Assembly: GCA_047621325.1 (NCBI GenBank)
Contig: JBLHLT010000014.1
Span: 30,279 to 94,278 of the forward strand
Direction of reading: 5' to 3'
Length of the DNA stretch: 64,000 bases
Source: Bermanella sp047621325
GTDB lineage: Bacteria > Pseudomonadota > Gammaproteobacteria > Pseudomonadales > Oceanobacteraceae
Shown: positions 1-8,708 of the stretch, piece by piece
Layout: the number at the start of each line of letters is the position of its first letter
Numbering within the stretch: the stretch's first letter is position 1
The notes under the pieces: model-generated
The model's database searches: none
What the model was told of the DNA's origin: nothing
What the model saw: only the letters and a program-made list of their open reading frames with translations
Program-made: the position numbers and the translations under genes

Positions 1-1199
1 GCACACGTATCGATATACCTTTACGCATTTTTACACCAAGCTATTACCCTAGTTTATTTGCCCTTTATGAATACTTGGATATTGAAATGGAAGCCAGTGA
101 TCATGCTGGGGTGTTTCAATATCTAACTGATACTCATTCTATTACCCCTTTCTTTCAGTATCATAATCGTCAGTTACTTGGTTTGAAACTAAGTTATTTA
201 AATCGTAATAGTTTGACCAAAACAGGTTTGGCACTGGCTTATCAACAATGGTGTTTCTTTAAAGCTATAAAAAAAGATTTTCTAAATAATAGATCCTATT
301 TAGCGGGTATTACTTTTAAAGATTATTTATCTAGCCGAGAATTCTCATCTCAATTTATTGATCATATGTTATTGCCGGCATTGGCCGTAACACTAACGTG
401 TGATTTTGAATCCGTAGGAAATTATCCTGCTGATTTAATCTTAGAATATTTAACCTGTGGCGTGATGAAACAAGGCATTGTGCGTGCAAAGCTAGGAGTG
501 GATGGTATCATTCCTAAGATCACAAAAGGTTATGAAGTGAAGTGCTCCCATGAAGTGATAAAGGTTGAACAAGGCGCAGGTAATGTTCGGGTGACGGTTA
601 AAGATACTCAAACCAATCAAGCAACGGTTGATGAGTTTGATCAAGTTGTGGTGGCGTGCCAGGCTGATATTGCGGCAAATATATTATCGCTTAGTGATGA
701 TGCTTTGCAGCAACAACAAGCAAGGTTGCTTAGCTCTATTCCTTTAGAGCATTCAACCATGGTATTGCATACGGATTCTACGCTTATATTTGATGCAAAA
801 AAATCAAGCCCTGTTAGTTACTTGTTAAGTGAAAATGAAAGCAGAGCGGCCACCACGGTGGATTTAACCAAGGCGTTTAGCACTTATAAAGATCAGCAGC
901 CTGTTTTTCAAACTTGGCATCCTATTAAGCAACCTGCGCCAGATTCAATTATCAGCCAAGCGCAGTTTTCACGCCCATTGGTTACATTGGAGAGCCGTCA
1001 ATCTATTAAACAACTGCAACAGCTTAACAAACAAAGCCCAGTTAAAATTTGTGGCTCGTACATGGCTAATCGCTTTCCATTACTGGATGCCGCCGTTGAG
1101 TCCAGTGTGGCAATAGCAAAAGAACTGGGTGTTGAGGTGCCATGGGAGGCAACGACCTCAGAGCAGGGATGTGATGCCAATGCAGCCGTTTATACTTAA
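1..1199 (+). CDS. FAD/NAD(P)-binding amine-oxidase-like protein, 5' end outside window
   Basis: The reading frame is open from the first bases of the window, so the N-terminal FAD-binding part lies upstream. The visible part resembles the C-terminal two thirds of COG2907-type flavoproteins (predicted NAD/FAD-binding amine oxidases). A segment reading FDQVVVACQADIA fits the second dinucleotide-fold strand, and the C-terminal ICGSYMANRFPLLDAAVESS fits the FAD-contacting end of these proteins. A TTG at 75 is in frame but is not the true start. The stop overlaps the start of the methyltransferase gene (TAATG), so the two are translationally coupled. Family assignment is from motif memory; the substrate is unknown. 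COG2907 genes often sit next to methyltransferases of the cyclopropane-fatty-acid type, which fits this neighbour. Confidence 0.75.
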   Translation, partial: TRIDIPLRIFTPSYYPSLFALYEYLDIEMEASDHAGVFQYLTDTHSITPFFQYHNRQLLGLKLSYLNRNSLTKTGLALAYQQWCFFKAIKKDFLNNRSYLAGITFKDYLSSREFSSQFIDHMLLPALAVTLTCDFESVGNYPADLILEYLTCGVMKQGIVRAKLGVDGIIPKITKGYEVKCSHEVIKVEQGAGNVRVTVKDTQTNQATVDEFDQVVVACQADIAANILSLSDDALQQQQARLLSSIPLEHSTMVLHTDSTLIFDAKKSSPVSYLLSENESRAATTVDLTKAFSTYKDQQPVFQTWHPIKQPAPDSIISQAQFSRPLVTLESRQSIKQLQQLNKQSPVKICGSYMANRFPLLDAAVESSVAIAKELGVEVPWEATTSEQGCDANAAVYT

Positions 1200-2116
1200 T
1201 GAATAATAAACACCAATGGCCCGCTGAATTTGGCCAAGAGTTTCACGATCTACAAGATATAGTTCTTAACTTCAATTGCCAAAATTTAGAGCTAGATGGC
1301 AGCTGGGGAAACTTAGGTTATTGGCTCGATGAAAATGGTAAAGCTATTAATCGCTATAGTATGGCGGCAGCTAGGCTGGCAGATTTATTAGGGAGTTTCA
1401 CTCAATTGAAACCTTCCCATAACGTGTTAGATGTGGGTTTTGGTTGTGGCGATCAAATCATTTATTGGCAACATAAGTTTGATGTGAAGAATATCTGGGG
1501 CATTAATTATTCAAAGATACAAACACAATATGCCCAGCAAAAATTATCAGCGTTTAACTGTGCTGCACAGATCACCCAAGGTGATGCGGCTCAGTTCAAT
1601 GCATGGCAAACTCTCCCATGTGAGTTTGACCGTATTATTGCGTTAGATTGTGTCTATCATTTTGTAAATAAACCGAGCTTTTTTAAACTATGTGCCGATC
1701 ATTTTAATTTTCAAAAAGAGCGTGATGCCGGCGTTGATCAAGAGTTAGTATTAACCGACTTGGTATTGTCAAGGCCAATACGTAATCCTATTCACTTTTT
1801 ACTATTGAAGTTGATTTGTTATTTTAGTCATATACCGTTTGCAAACCTTAAGGTTCGTAAAGAGTATGAAGCGCAATTAGTGCAGGCTCATTTATACCTA
1901 TACGAATACAAGGATATATCCGCACAGGTGATGCTGCCTTTTTCGCAGTGGGTATTTGAATTTAGGCAAGATGTAAAAAAGCTTGATGATCAACATAGCG
2001 CGATTAAAAATATTAGCTGGTCAAAATATATAGGAACAGCCCTGTTCTTACGCTGGGCTGTTCGTCATAATGTTTTTCAATATGTGATGATGCGTATTCG
2101 GCCAGATCAAGCCTAG
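1199..2116 (+). CDS. class I SAM-dependent methyltransferase
   Basis: 305 residues. The SAM-binding motif I reads VLDVGFGCGDQ (about residues 79-89), followed by an acidic-loop region and post-motif IIALDCVYHF (about 148-157), as in small-molecule methyltransferases of the Methyltransf_11/cyclopropane-synthase-like group. The C-terminal half (about residues 190-300) has hydrophobic helices suggesting a lipid or other hydrophobic substrate. It starts inside the stop codon of the flavoprotein gene, so both should be made together and probably act on the same compound. I do not recognise a specific named enzyme; the substrate is an inference only. Confidence 0.75.
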   Translation: MNNKHQWPAEFGQEFHDLQDIVLNFNCQNLELDGSWGNLGYWLDENGKAINRYSMAAARLADLLGSFTQLKPSHNVLDVGFGCGDQIIYWQHKFDVKNIWGINYSKIQTQYAQQKLSAFNCAAQITQGDAAQFNAWQTLPCEFDRIIALDCVYHFVNKPSFFKLCADHFNFQKERDAGVDQELVLTDLVLSRPIRNPIHFLLLKLICYFSHIPFANLKVRKEYEAQLVQAHLYLYEYKDISAQVMLPFSQWVFEFRQDVKKLDDQHSAIKNISWSKYIGTALFLRWAVRHNVFQYVMMRIRPDQA

Positions 2117-2120
2117 GATT

Positions 2121-2954
2121 TTAAGTTTGATCTCCTACCTGTTCTTGGCTTGCAGTACTTTCAAATGAGGTACCCTTAAACAAGCTTTGCTCGTTTAATG
2201 CTTCAATAACTCGTTCAGATATATCTGTTGCCATTGCTCGCTCTAAACGTACATCTAATACGTAGGCTTTAACGGTTAGATTGTAATAAAAATCTTTATC
2301 AAATACAGGGAAGACCGTAGCGGTTATGGGCTTTTTCAAGTAAACATAATGGCTGCATTTTGCCGCATTTAGAGCGATGGATTTCAACTTTGCAACTGGA
2401 ATGCTCACAGGTAAGTGCAGTTTAATGGCCACCAATTCATTCAGCTCACCACTATTGGCATTGCTAATGGGCATTTTTAAAATGTCACCATTAGGTACGG
2501 TTATTAAGTTGTCGTCAAACGTGCGCAGTTTAGTGGTGCTTAAATCTAAGCTGGTGACCTCGCCATAATGTTCCCCGATTTGCACCATGTCACCTACTTT
2601 AAAGCGAGGTGCTACCGCCATCATCACACCGGCCACAAAATTTCGAATAGCATCTTGTGAGGCTAAACCCAGTGCTAAACCGAGTGAGCCAAGAGAAGCA
2701 TAAACAATGGATTGCGGTGGCTTTAAAATAATAAAAACGATGTAGTGAATGGTGATTACCCAAATCATAATGCGCACAGCAGGAAAGATTTGAGATAACT
2801 GAATTCTATATTTTGGCTTGTATGCCACTAAAGTATCAATCGACCAGCGAGTACCAAATAATAACGTCCAAGTGGCTAGAATAACGCCCACAATAGACAA
2901 CAGCGTAGTGAAAGAAAAGAGTGAGAAAAACTGCTGAACAATATTATCTTCCAT
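2121..2954 (-). CDS. small MscS-family mechanosensitive channel
   Basis: 277 residues, close to the E. coli MscS length. Hydrophobic segments lie at about residues 8-32 and 60-80, and the pore-lining TM3 at about 83-115 has the glycine/alanine-rich pattern SLGLALGLASQDAIRNFVAG. The beta domain follows with FKVGDMVQIGEHYGEV and the conserved VPNGDILKMPISN. It is an inner-membrane channel that opens under membrane tension to release solutes during osmotic downshift (family knowledge). It begins 7 bases after the stop of the upstream P-loop gene and is certainly in the same transcript. It converges with the methyltransferase gene with only 4 bases between stops. Confidence 0.88.
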   Translation of the reverse strand: MEDNIVQQFFSLFSFTTLLSIVGVILATWTLLFGTRWSIDTLVAYKPKYRIQLSQIFPAVRIMIWVITIHYIVFIILKPPQSIVYASLGSLGLALGLASQDAIRNFVAGVMMAVAPRFKVGDMVQIGEHYGEVTSLDLSTTKLRTFDDNLITVPNGDILKMPISNANSGELNELVAIKLHLPVSIPVAKLKSIALNAAKCSHYVYLKKPITATVFPVFDKDFYYNLTVKAYVLDVRLERAMATDISERVIEALNEQSLFKGTSFESTASQEQVGDQT

Positions 2955-2961
2955 GGGGCAC

Positions 2962-4140
2962 CTAGTATAAATAATTCATAGAAATCAAATAACGAATAAC
3001 AACAGCCGATGTAATTAGTTTTAAGCTGTAAGCATCGCTGCGAGTAATTTCTTCATTTTTATCTAAAAGACCTAAAACCCGTAAATGCTCTAAAATCATT
3101 TTGCTTTCATTTAAACTGATCCTAAAAATTCGGTGATGCTCTTTGATTGAAAGTTGGCCGTGAGTGCTGATTTCGGCCAATGTGAAAAGTTCACCTTGTG
3201 TTAGATTTTTAAGGGAGGTCATGTCTACCTCTTGTGGGGACATGATGAAAATACTTTGTGGTTTGGTGCCATAGGTTAAATTGTTTAAACAATAAAATAA
3301 TCCCAGTTCAACGCAGCCTTTACTGCGTTTAGCCACTTCATTTACTGGGCTTTTTTCCTGAGCTAACTCTTCAATAGAAATATCATTAATGGTGTGAAAA
3401 CCCCCATAAGAAAAACGCTTAATTAATAAATCTCGAATTTGGCGCTCATTAAAATTAGGAATTTGTTGCTGGTGAGAAAATAAATTTTCAAATTGATACC
3501 CATAACAAAGCCGACGCCATGCTTGCTCTTCACTGGCGAGCACCCAAAAATGAAGCCCTCGTGTGGCTAAAATAATGGCACTTAATGTGTCTATGACAAT
3601 TTGAGCATCAATCGTACGTTGTACAAGAAAATGAATGTTATCAAGCACAATCACTTGAGCGGGTACTTGATGAATGGCTTCAATAAATTCAGTTAATTCA
3701 TATGCTTTAGGCTCAATGGCTAATAAGCGGCCAATGATATCAATCACATCTTGTTCAGTGCTGAGGCGACGCTCCAAACTCAATAACTTAAACGCTTGAT
3801 TTTGCTGCTTAAGTTCTTGAGTAAACAAATTAAGCAAGGTGGATAAGCCGGTGCCTTTTTCACCATATATGCCGCAGCTCACATTTCGGCCGCCTTGCCA
3901 CAGGCGATAGCAGTCTCTTAAAAATTCAATATCTTTACGTTCGATAATACGAGAGTCTAAGCCCCCTAACGGGCCGTCATAAAATGCACTTTTAAGACTA
4001 TCATCAAGCGATATGTAAAAGTCGGTTTGATAAAAGCGGCTTACTTGATCAAGTGGTACAGTGGAGTCTTCTTTACTTGGAAACCAGCGCTCTTTGGCTT
4101 CTTGCCAAACTTCGATGATAGATTGTTTGATGTTGATCAT
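2962..4140 (-). CDS. AAA-like P-loop protein with lysine-less Walker A, operon partner of MscS
   Basis: 392 residues from the ATG at 4140, chosen over a GTG six bases upstream because AGGGTGA lies about 8 bases before it. The P-loop region reads GIYGEKGTGLST: the usual Walker A lysine before Ser/Thr is leucine. The Walker B candidate is VIVLDNIHFL, with Asn where the catalytic acid normally sits. The C-terminal 80 residues (QGELFTLAEISTHGQLSIKEHHRIF onward) look like a winged helix. The overall plan resembles ExeA/STAND-type ATPases, but the key catalytic positions are altered, so nucleotide binding may be weak or absent. Its tight coupling to the MscS gene suggests a role in regulating or assembling the channel; that is inference. 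Confidence 0.6.
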   Translation of the reverse strand: MINIKQSIIEVWQEAKERWFPSKEDSTVPLDQVSRFYQTDFYISLDDSLKSAFYDGPLGGLDSRIIERKDIEFLRDCYRLWQGGRNVSCGIYGEKGTGLSTLLNLFTQELKQQNQAFKLLSLERRLSTEQDVIDIIGRLLAIEPKAYELTEFIEAIHQVPAQVIVLDNIHFLVQRTIDAQIVIDTLSAIILATRGLHFWVLASEEQAWRRLCYGYQFENLFSHQQQIPNFNERQIRDLLIKRFSYGGFHTINDISIEELAQEKSPVNEVAKRSKGCVELGLFYCLNNLTYGTKPQSIFIMSPQEVDMTSLKNLTQGELFTLAEISTHGQLSIKEHHRIFRISLNESKMILEHLRVLGLLDKNEEITRSDAYSLKLITSAVVIRYLISMNYLY

Positions 4141-4152
4141 ATACACGTCACC

Positions 4153-4168
4153 CTGATGATGTCATCAG
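4153..4168. promoter_or_regulatory. 7-2-7 palindrome upstream of the P-loop/mscS operon
   Basis: CTGATGA-TG-TCATCAG is a perfect inverted repeat ending 12 bases before the ATG at 4140 on the minus strand and abutting its ribosome-binding site. It could be an operator or a small leader hairpin that masks the ribosome-binding site. No regulator is identified. Confidence 0.4.
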
Positions 4169-4235
4169 TATGCCAGTGTTATAAGGTCAGTACCATTGAT
4201 GGCGTAAGTGGATGAAAATAAAATATGAAACCAAA

Positions 4236-4268
4236 ATTAAAAGACCGGCTGAAAATGAGCCGATCTTT
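4236..4268 (-). terminator. terminator downstream of phoD
   Basis: On the minus strand AGATCGGCT, a 7-base loop and AGCCGGTCT form a stem with one G.T pair, followed by TTTTAATTTT. It lies just after the phoD stop. Confidence 0.7.
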
Positions 4269-4278
4269 CTTTTGGGCT

Positions 4279-6042
4279 TTAAGAAATGGTTAAGCTATTT
4301 TCACCGGCTTTAACCAATGCCGTGGCGCTACGAGATGTGACTTCTTGGAAAGAGTTCGACAAAATGGTATCCACATAATGCCATTGGGCTTTAGCTTGAT
4401 CAGCAGTAAAAGTGACGGTCATGAATCCACGATCACGCAAGTTACAGTATTTAAGGTTTTCGATTAACCCCACAATTCCCGCTTCATAGGTTGACGCAGA
4501 TGCAGCCGGAATATTCAGGTAATACTCAAGACCTGGCGATGAAACCGAAGACGTTGCAAATTCAACCCCCACATTATCACCACTTAAATCTTTAAGGTCA
4601 CTTGCCCAGCCGTTATGAGTATCGCCAGCTAAAACCACCAAGTTTTTACCGTAAGCTTTAGCGGTTTGCAAAATGGTTTCACGTTCAGCGGCATAACCGT
4701 CCCACGCATCTAAATTATAAGGCACAGCGGGTAACTGTAATTGCGCCATGACTTCATCGGTTAATTTATCTTTGTTTGCAGCAAAGTAGGTTTTTTCTGC
4801 ATCGCTAAGGCTTGGATCACCTGCTTGCATGCGCCCAGCTAGTACTGCCAGTGCGCCTAGCTCGCTGTACTCTTCTAGTGTCATTAAGGTAAGAGCAACC
4901 GCTGCGGGTAAATACATGCTGCCCATTAAGACTTGTTGGCCCAGTAACTGCCATGTGCCAGTACTGTTACCCAATTGAGTTTGTAGCCATTGTAATTGCT
5001 CTGAACCTAACATGGTGCGGCTGGCATCGCTAATGTCTTGGGTGAATGTGGCGCTATCAAACGCGCCTGTGGTTGGGTCCATGTAATTGGCGTAATCCAA
5101 TTGAATATCACGGGCCAATACACGGGTATCGAGCATGTGCAGATCTACTAAATCACCAAACTGAAAACTGCGATAAATTTCCAGTTCGTTGTCTTGTGCA
5201 ATGGGGCGAATAGGCAGCCATTCAAAGTAGGCTTGAAGGGCTGCTAATTTGCGCGTTTCAAAATCTCCTTCCCCTTCGTTGTGATTTTCTGCGCCATTTT
5301 TATAGGTGTCGTTACACACTTCATGGTCATCCCAAACCGTAATAAAAGGTACGCCACCATGCAGAGCTTGCAAGTCAGTATCCGTACGGTATTGGCCATA
5401 ACGGGTGCGGTAATCACTTAATGTAAATAACTCACCTGCTGGTAGTACTTCACGGTTTAATTGCGCCGCATTATCACTGGCATAACCGCCGCGAGGGTAT
5501 TCATAAATGTAATCCCCCAAATGTAATACCGCATCAATGTCATCCATTTGGGCGGCTAGGTTGTACACATTAAAGTGACCAGCAGGATAGTTTGCGCATG
5601 AGATCACCGCCAGTTTGGCAGAAGCGATGGCCCCTTCAGGGAGTGTTTTGGTTTTACCCGTGGTAGTGGTTTCACCGTTGGCAATAAAACGATAAAAATA
5701 TTGGGTGCCTGGGGTTAAATCAATGGCATCCACTTTTACGGTGTAATCACGGTCTTGATTAGTGAGAGTGTCACCGCTGTTGACGATATTGGTGAAGGCT
5801 GCATCGGTGGCGATTTCCCACGCGACATTAATAGACGCGGTTTCTTCAGGAGTCACGCGTGTCCATAAAATAATGGCAGTTTGAGTAGGGTCGCCACTGG
5901 CCACGCCATGATTAAAGCTGACGCTCACATCACGGTCGCCGTCTGAACTGTTACAACCCATCAGGCCAGAGGAGATAACCGCAGCCCCCACACCTTTTGC
6001 CGTTAAGATTAAAAAGTCACGGCGTGAAATGCTTGTTCTCAT
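4279..6042 (-). CDS. phoD: PhoD-family alkaline phosphatase/phosphodiesterase, Tat-exported
   Basis: 587 residues, matching the PhoD family length. The N-terminus carries a twin-arginine signal SRRDFL followed by a hydrophobic stretch and LMGC, which could also act as a lipobox. Metal-site motifs of the family are present: LHLGDYIYEYPRGGY, VWDDHEVCND (about residue 245) and VLAGDTHNGW near residue 475. PhoD enzymes cleave phosphate mono- and diesters outside the cytoplasm, using Ca2+ and Fe3+, and help scavenge phosphate. It is transcribed alone, divergently from the TetR gene. No Pho box was recognised upstream; a 16-base palindrome at 6105-6120 lies in the shared promoter region. Confidence 0.88.
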   Translation of the reverse strand: MRTSISRRDFLILTAKGVGAAVISSGLMGCNSSDGDRDVSVSFNHGVASGDPTQTAIILWTRVTPEETASINVAWEIATDAAFTNIVNSGDTLTNQDRDYTVKVDAIDLTPGTQYFYRFIANGETTTTGKTKTLPEGAIASAKLAVISCANYPAGHFNVYNLAAQMDDIDAVLHLGDYIYEYPRGGYASDNAAQLNREVLPAGELFTLSDYRTRYGQYRTDTDLQALHGGVPFITVWDDHEVCNDTYKNGAENHNEGEGDFETRKLAALQAYFEWLPIRPIAQDNELEIYRSFQFGDLVDLHMLDTRVLARDIQLDYANYMDPTTGAFDSATFTQDISDASRTMLGSEQLQWLQTQLGNSTGTWQLLGQQVLMGSMYLPAAVALTLMTLEEYSELGALAVLAGRMQAGDPSLSDAEKTYFAANKDKLTDEVMAQLQLPAVPYNLDAWDGYAAERETILQTAKAYGKNLVVLAGDTHNGWASDLKDLSGDNVGVEFATSSVSSPGLEYYLNIPAASASTYEAGIVGLIENLKYCNLRDRGFMTVTFTADQAKAQWHYVDTILSNSFQEVTSRSATALVKAGENSLTIS

Positions 6043-6104
6043 TATGAATACTCATCAGATAATGTAATGAGCCGTCATCTTATGAGTGAATTGTTAAATT
6101 ATAG

Positions 6105-6120
6105 TTAAACGTACGTTTAA
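6105..6120. promoter_or_regulatory. perfect 16-base palindrome between phoD and tetR
   Basis: TTAAACGTACGTTTAA is identical on both strands. It lies 63 bases before the phoD start and 96 bases before the tetR start. The core AAAC-N4-GTTT resembles operators of TetR regulators such as PsrA, which bind (G/C)AAAC-N2-4-GTTT(G/C). Which gene it controls is unknown. Confidence 0.45.
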
Positions 6121-6190
6121 TAAAAAATGCATTGTTCTATCTGTGCAACCCAGCGTTCTTAGCTGATTATTGATCAAAGCTTTCATTCCA

Positions 6191-6203
6191 AGACGATCGG
6201 TCA
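6191..6203. promoter_or_regulatory. TetR operator upstream of its own gene
   Basis: AGACGATCGGTCA lies 12 bases before the tetR start codon. The same 12 bases followed by T recur at 6876-6888 before the Old Yellow Enzyme gene. The half-sites are AGAC and GTCT separated by GATCG. Two copies at two linked promoters strongly suggest binding by the TetR protein encoded here. Confidence 0.7.
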
Positions 6204-6215
6204 TACTCTTACCAC

Positions 6216-6824
6216 ATGAGCAGACCAAGACGCAGCGAACATGTACGTGAGGCCCTGATTCAGGCGGGTATTGAGCAAATCTCAACCCATGGCTATCACG
6301 GTACTGGCATAAAACAAATACTGGATGAAGTAAATGTCCCAAAGGGGTCATTTTATAACTTCTTTGCCAGTAAAGAAGCCTTTGTAAGCGAAGTAATCGC
6401 TCACTATAGTCATGACTTGCTACAGCAGTTAGATGACTTTATTAAAGGCCCTGGGCAATCATTAAGCGCAAGAGAGCAACTGCAATCAATCTATGAGTTC
6501 AGCCTTAACAAGGTGGCCAAAAGTGACTTTAAACAAGGTTGTTTGATTGGGGCCATGTCCAGCGAAATTGCCTCTGAAAGTACCGAATGTCGCGAACAAC
6601 TTAAAACGGCCACACGCAAGTGGGTGGCCTTTTTTATTGAGCGCATTAGCCAAGGTCAAGCGGCGGGCGAGTTTCGCCAAGACGTATCGGCGAAAGAATT
6701 AGCCAGTGTTTATTGGGCCACATGGGAAGGCTCTCTTATAAAAATGAAGATGAGCAACCGTTTAGCGCCAGCAAAAGATGCCATGCACCTTATGCTCAAC
6801 GTACTAATGGCACCGGCAAAATAA
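6216..6824 (+). CDS. TetR-family repressor (NemR/AcuR-like)
   Basis: 202 residues. The N-terminal helix-turn-helix (about residues 8-55) shows the TetR signature GIKQILDEVNVPKGSFYNFFASKEAF. The C-terminal ligand domain contains GCLIGAMSSEIA, typical of the NemR/AcuR group that senses electrophiles or acrylates and often controls ene-reductase genes. It is followed on the same strand by an Old Yellow Enzyme gene, and an identical palindromic operator lies before both. Autoregulation plus repression of the oxidoreductase is the likely circuit. No clear ribosome-binding site is visible before the ATG. Confidence 0.85.
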   Translation: MSRPRRSEHVREALIQAGIEQISTHGYHGTGIKQILDEVNVPKGSFYNFFASKEAFVSEVIAHYSHDLLQQLDDFIKGPGQSLSAREQLQSIYEFSLNKVAKSDFKQGCLIGAMSSEIASESTECREQLKTATRKWVAFFIERISQGQAAGEFRQDVSAKELASVYWATWEGSLIKMKMSNRLAPAKDAMHLMLNVLMAPAK

Positions 6825-6875
6825 ACAGCAAAAAATGAAAATGCAGTGTACCTGCATTTTTTATAAGCAGTTAAA

Positions 6876-6888
6876 AGACGATCGGTCT
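6876..6888. promoter_or_regulatory. TetR operator upstream of the Old Yellow Enzyme gene
   Basis: AGACGATCGGTCT with flanking TTAA-rich arms lies 42 bases before the oxidoreductase start. It matches the site at 6191 in 12 of 13 positions, forming the second half of the predicted regulon. Confidence 0.7.
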
Positions 6889-6930
6889 AATTAAGAATAA
6901 AAAGAACAACAGAATAAATAGGAGCAAGTT

Positions 6931-8202
6931 ATGACTCAAACAGCACAACAAGCAAACACCACCAACACACTAAAACTTGGCAACAGTTTTACTCTTAAAA
7001 ATGGCCAAGTGATTAAAAACCGTTTATTCAAATCCGCCATGAGCGAACAGCTTGGTGATAAACAGTGCAACCCACAGCCGGGTTTGGCTAAGTTATATGG
7101 CCGCTGGGCACAAGGGGGCATCGGCATCGCCATGACAGGTAATGTGATGGTGGACCGCGGCGCACTGGGCGAACCTAAAAATGTCGTATTAGATGAACAG
7201 TCAAACTTTGCGCTTTTTAAAAAATGGGCCGAGGCGGGTAAACAAAACGGCGCGCATATTTGGCCACAGCTAAATCATCCGGGTAAACAAATCCCAAGTT
7301 TTATTGTGAGTGAACCAGTTGCCCCTTCCGCTATTTCATTGGGCCGAGGTTTAGAAAAAGGCTTTAATAAACCGCGCGCATTAACCGAGCCCGAGATCCA
7401 AGTGATCATTCAAAAATTTGCCACCGCGGCGCGCTTATCAAAACAAGCGGGATTTACCGGCGTGCAAATTCACGGTGCCCATGGCTATTTAGTGAGCCAG
7501 TTTTTATCGCCGCGCCATAATCAACGTGATGATCAATGGGGCGGCAGTTTAGAAAATCGCATGCGCTTTGTAGTATCGGTTTACCGCGCCATTCGCAAAG
7601 AAGTAGGTGAAGATTTCCCTATTGGTATTAAATTAAACAGCGCCGACTTTATGAAAGGCGGCTTTAGCGAAGAAGACTCCATGCAAGTGGTGCAAACCCT
7701 AGCAAATGAAGGCATGGATTTAATTGAGATTTCAGGGGGCACCTATGAAAGCCCATCCATGATGGGAGCTGACCCTAAAAAACAAGTGAAAGAAAGCACC
7801 GTAAAACGCGAAGCTTACTTTTTAGATTACATGGAAAAAGTTCGTAAATTGGTGGATACGCCATTGGTGGTAACCGGCGGCTTTCGCAGCGCCCCCGCCA
7901 TGACCGAGGCCCTGCAAAGTGGTGCCACTGATTTTATTGGTATTGCCCGCACCACAGCGGTGGACTCGGAATTCCCCAATAAACTCATCGCCGATGACCA
8001 ATACAGTATGCCACTAGAAAATCCAACCACAGGTAATAAAGGCTTAGATACCATGGGCATGTTAAGCATCACTTGGTACGAACACCAAATGTGGCGCATG
8101 GCAAAAGGCAAAAACCCTAAACCAAACTTAAGCGCAAAAGGTGTGGTATTTAAAACCGTATTAAGTGCTGGTATTTATGCGTTTAGAAAGCGTCGTGCTT
8201 AA
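6931..8202 (+). CDS. Old Yellow Enzyme family NAD(P)H:flavin oxidoreductase
   Basis: 423 residues forming one FMN-binding TIM barrel. Recognisable features are NRLFKSAMSEQLGD near the N-terminus, the substrate-binding QIHGAHGYLVSQFLSP (about residues 180-195), RDDQWGGSLENRMRF and a late VTGGFRS / FIGIARTTAVDS FMN phosphate-binding region. Such enzymes reduce activated C=C bonds or electrophiles using NAD(P)H. It has a ribosome-binding site (AGGAGC) before the ATG and is likely repressed by the adjacent TetR protein. The ORF is about 50 residues longer than NemA-type enzymes, with a basic C-terminal tail (FRKRRA). The physiological substrate is unknown. Confidence 0.87.
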   Translation: MTQTAQQANTTNTLKLGNSFTLKNGQVIKNRLFKSAMSEQLGDKQCNPQPGLAKLYGRWAQGGIGIAMTGNVMVDRGALGEPKNVVLDEQSNFALFKKWAEAGKQNGAHIWPQLNHPGKQIPSFIVSEPVAPSAISLGRGLEKGFNKPRALTEPEIQVIIQKFATAARLSKQAGFTGVQIHGAHGYLVSQFLSPRHNQRDDQWGGSLENRMRFVVSVYRAIRKEVGEDFPIGIKLNSADFMKGGFSEEDSMQVVQTLANEGMDLIEISGGTYESPSMMGADPKKQVKESTVKREAYFLDYMEKVRKLVDTPLVVTGGFRSAPAMTEALQSGATDFIGIARTTAVDSEFPNKLIADDQYSMPLENPTTGNKGLDTMGMLSITWYEHQMWRMAKGKNPKPNLSAKGVVFKTVLSAGIYAFRKRRA

Positions 8203-8238
8203 TTGATGTTTTAAACCTTTGAAACCCGTTTGAATAAG

Positions 8239-8260
8239 GCCCGCACAAGCGGGCTTTTTT
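8239..8260 (+). terminator. Rho-independent terminator after the Old Yellow Enzyme gene
   Basis: GCCCGC-ACAA-GCGGGC followed by six T. Confidence 0.9.
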
Positions 8261-8322
8261 ATGCTTAGTTAAAACCCTCATATTATTTGTAATATAAGTC
8301 ACGTAACGAATAATCTTCGTCA

Positions 8323-8340
8323 TACCCGCGAACGCGGGTA
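8323..8340. repeat. REP-like palindrome, copy 1
   Basis: TACCCGC-GAAC-GCGGGTA, followed by TCCA. It shares the pattern TACCCRC-GAAN-GYGGGTATCCA with 8383 and 12257. These flank the cassette cluster and the REP-type transposase at 10896, and may be mobilised by that enzyme or a relative. Confidence 0.75.
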
Positions 8341-8382
8341 TCCAGTTTTAGTGCATCATCTGCTGTTTAATGGCCACCGCCT

Positions 8383-8400
8383 TACCCGCGAAGGCGGGTA
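8383..8400. repeat. REP-like palindrome, copy 2
   Basis: TACCCGC-GAAG-GCGGGTA followed by TCCA, in the same orientation as copy 1 and 60 bases from it, so the two form a pair. From here to 8610 I see no gene or other structure. Confidence 0.75.
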
Positions 8401-8612
8401 TCCATGTTTTTAATGATTCACTTGCATATACGTCACTCTACATATATCCAAAAACATAAGGTCACGTAACGGTGTATTAAGATAAATGGTCTCAAGACGT
8501 ATATCTCCGAAATTAGGTATAAATAGAGTGATAATCAGCAAAAAGTAGTCGTTACAAAAAAGATAAGTAAATGAATGGGTTACAGATATACAAATGTTCT
8601 AGCATGACGCAA

Positions 8613-8708
8613 AAAAAGGAGTGGTATATTTGCCAACACGTGCTTGATCCCCCATGATTGCTGCCATATGAAAAAGGAGTGGCGTGAAGTGTCCCGGCAA
8701 ACACGTCA
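8613..8708 (+). repeat. imperfect direct repeats before the first integron cassette
   Basis: AAAAAGGAGTGG occurs at 8613-8624 and 8671-8682, 58 bases apart. Each copy is followed, after a variable stretch, by a related GCCAACACGT / GGCAAACACGT motif. Their place immediately before the first cassette is where an attI site with integrase-binding direct repeats would sit, but no integrase gene lies upstream, so this reading is tentative. Confidence 0.35.
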
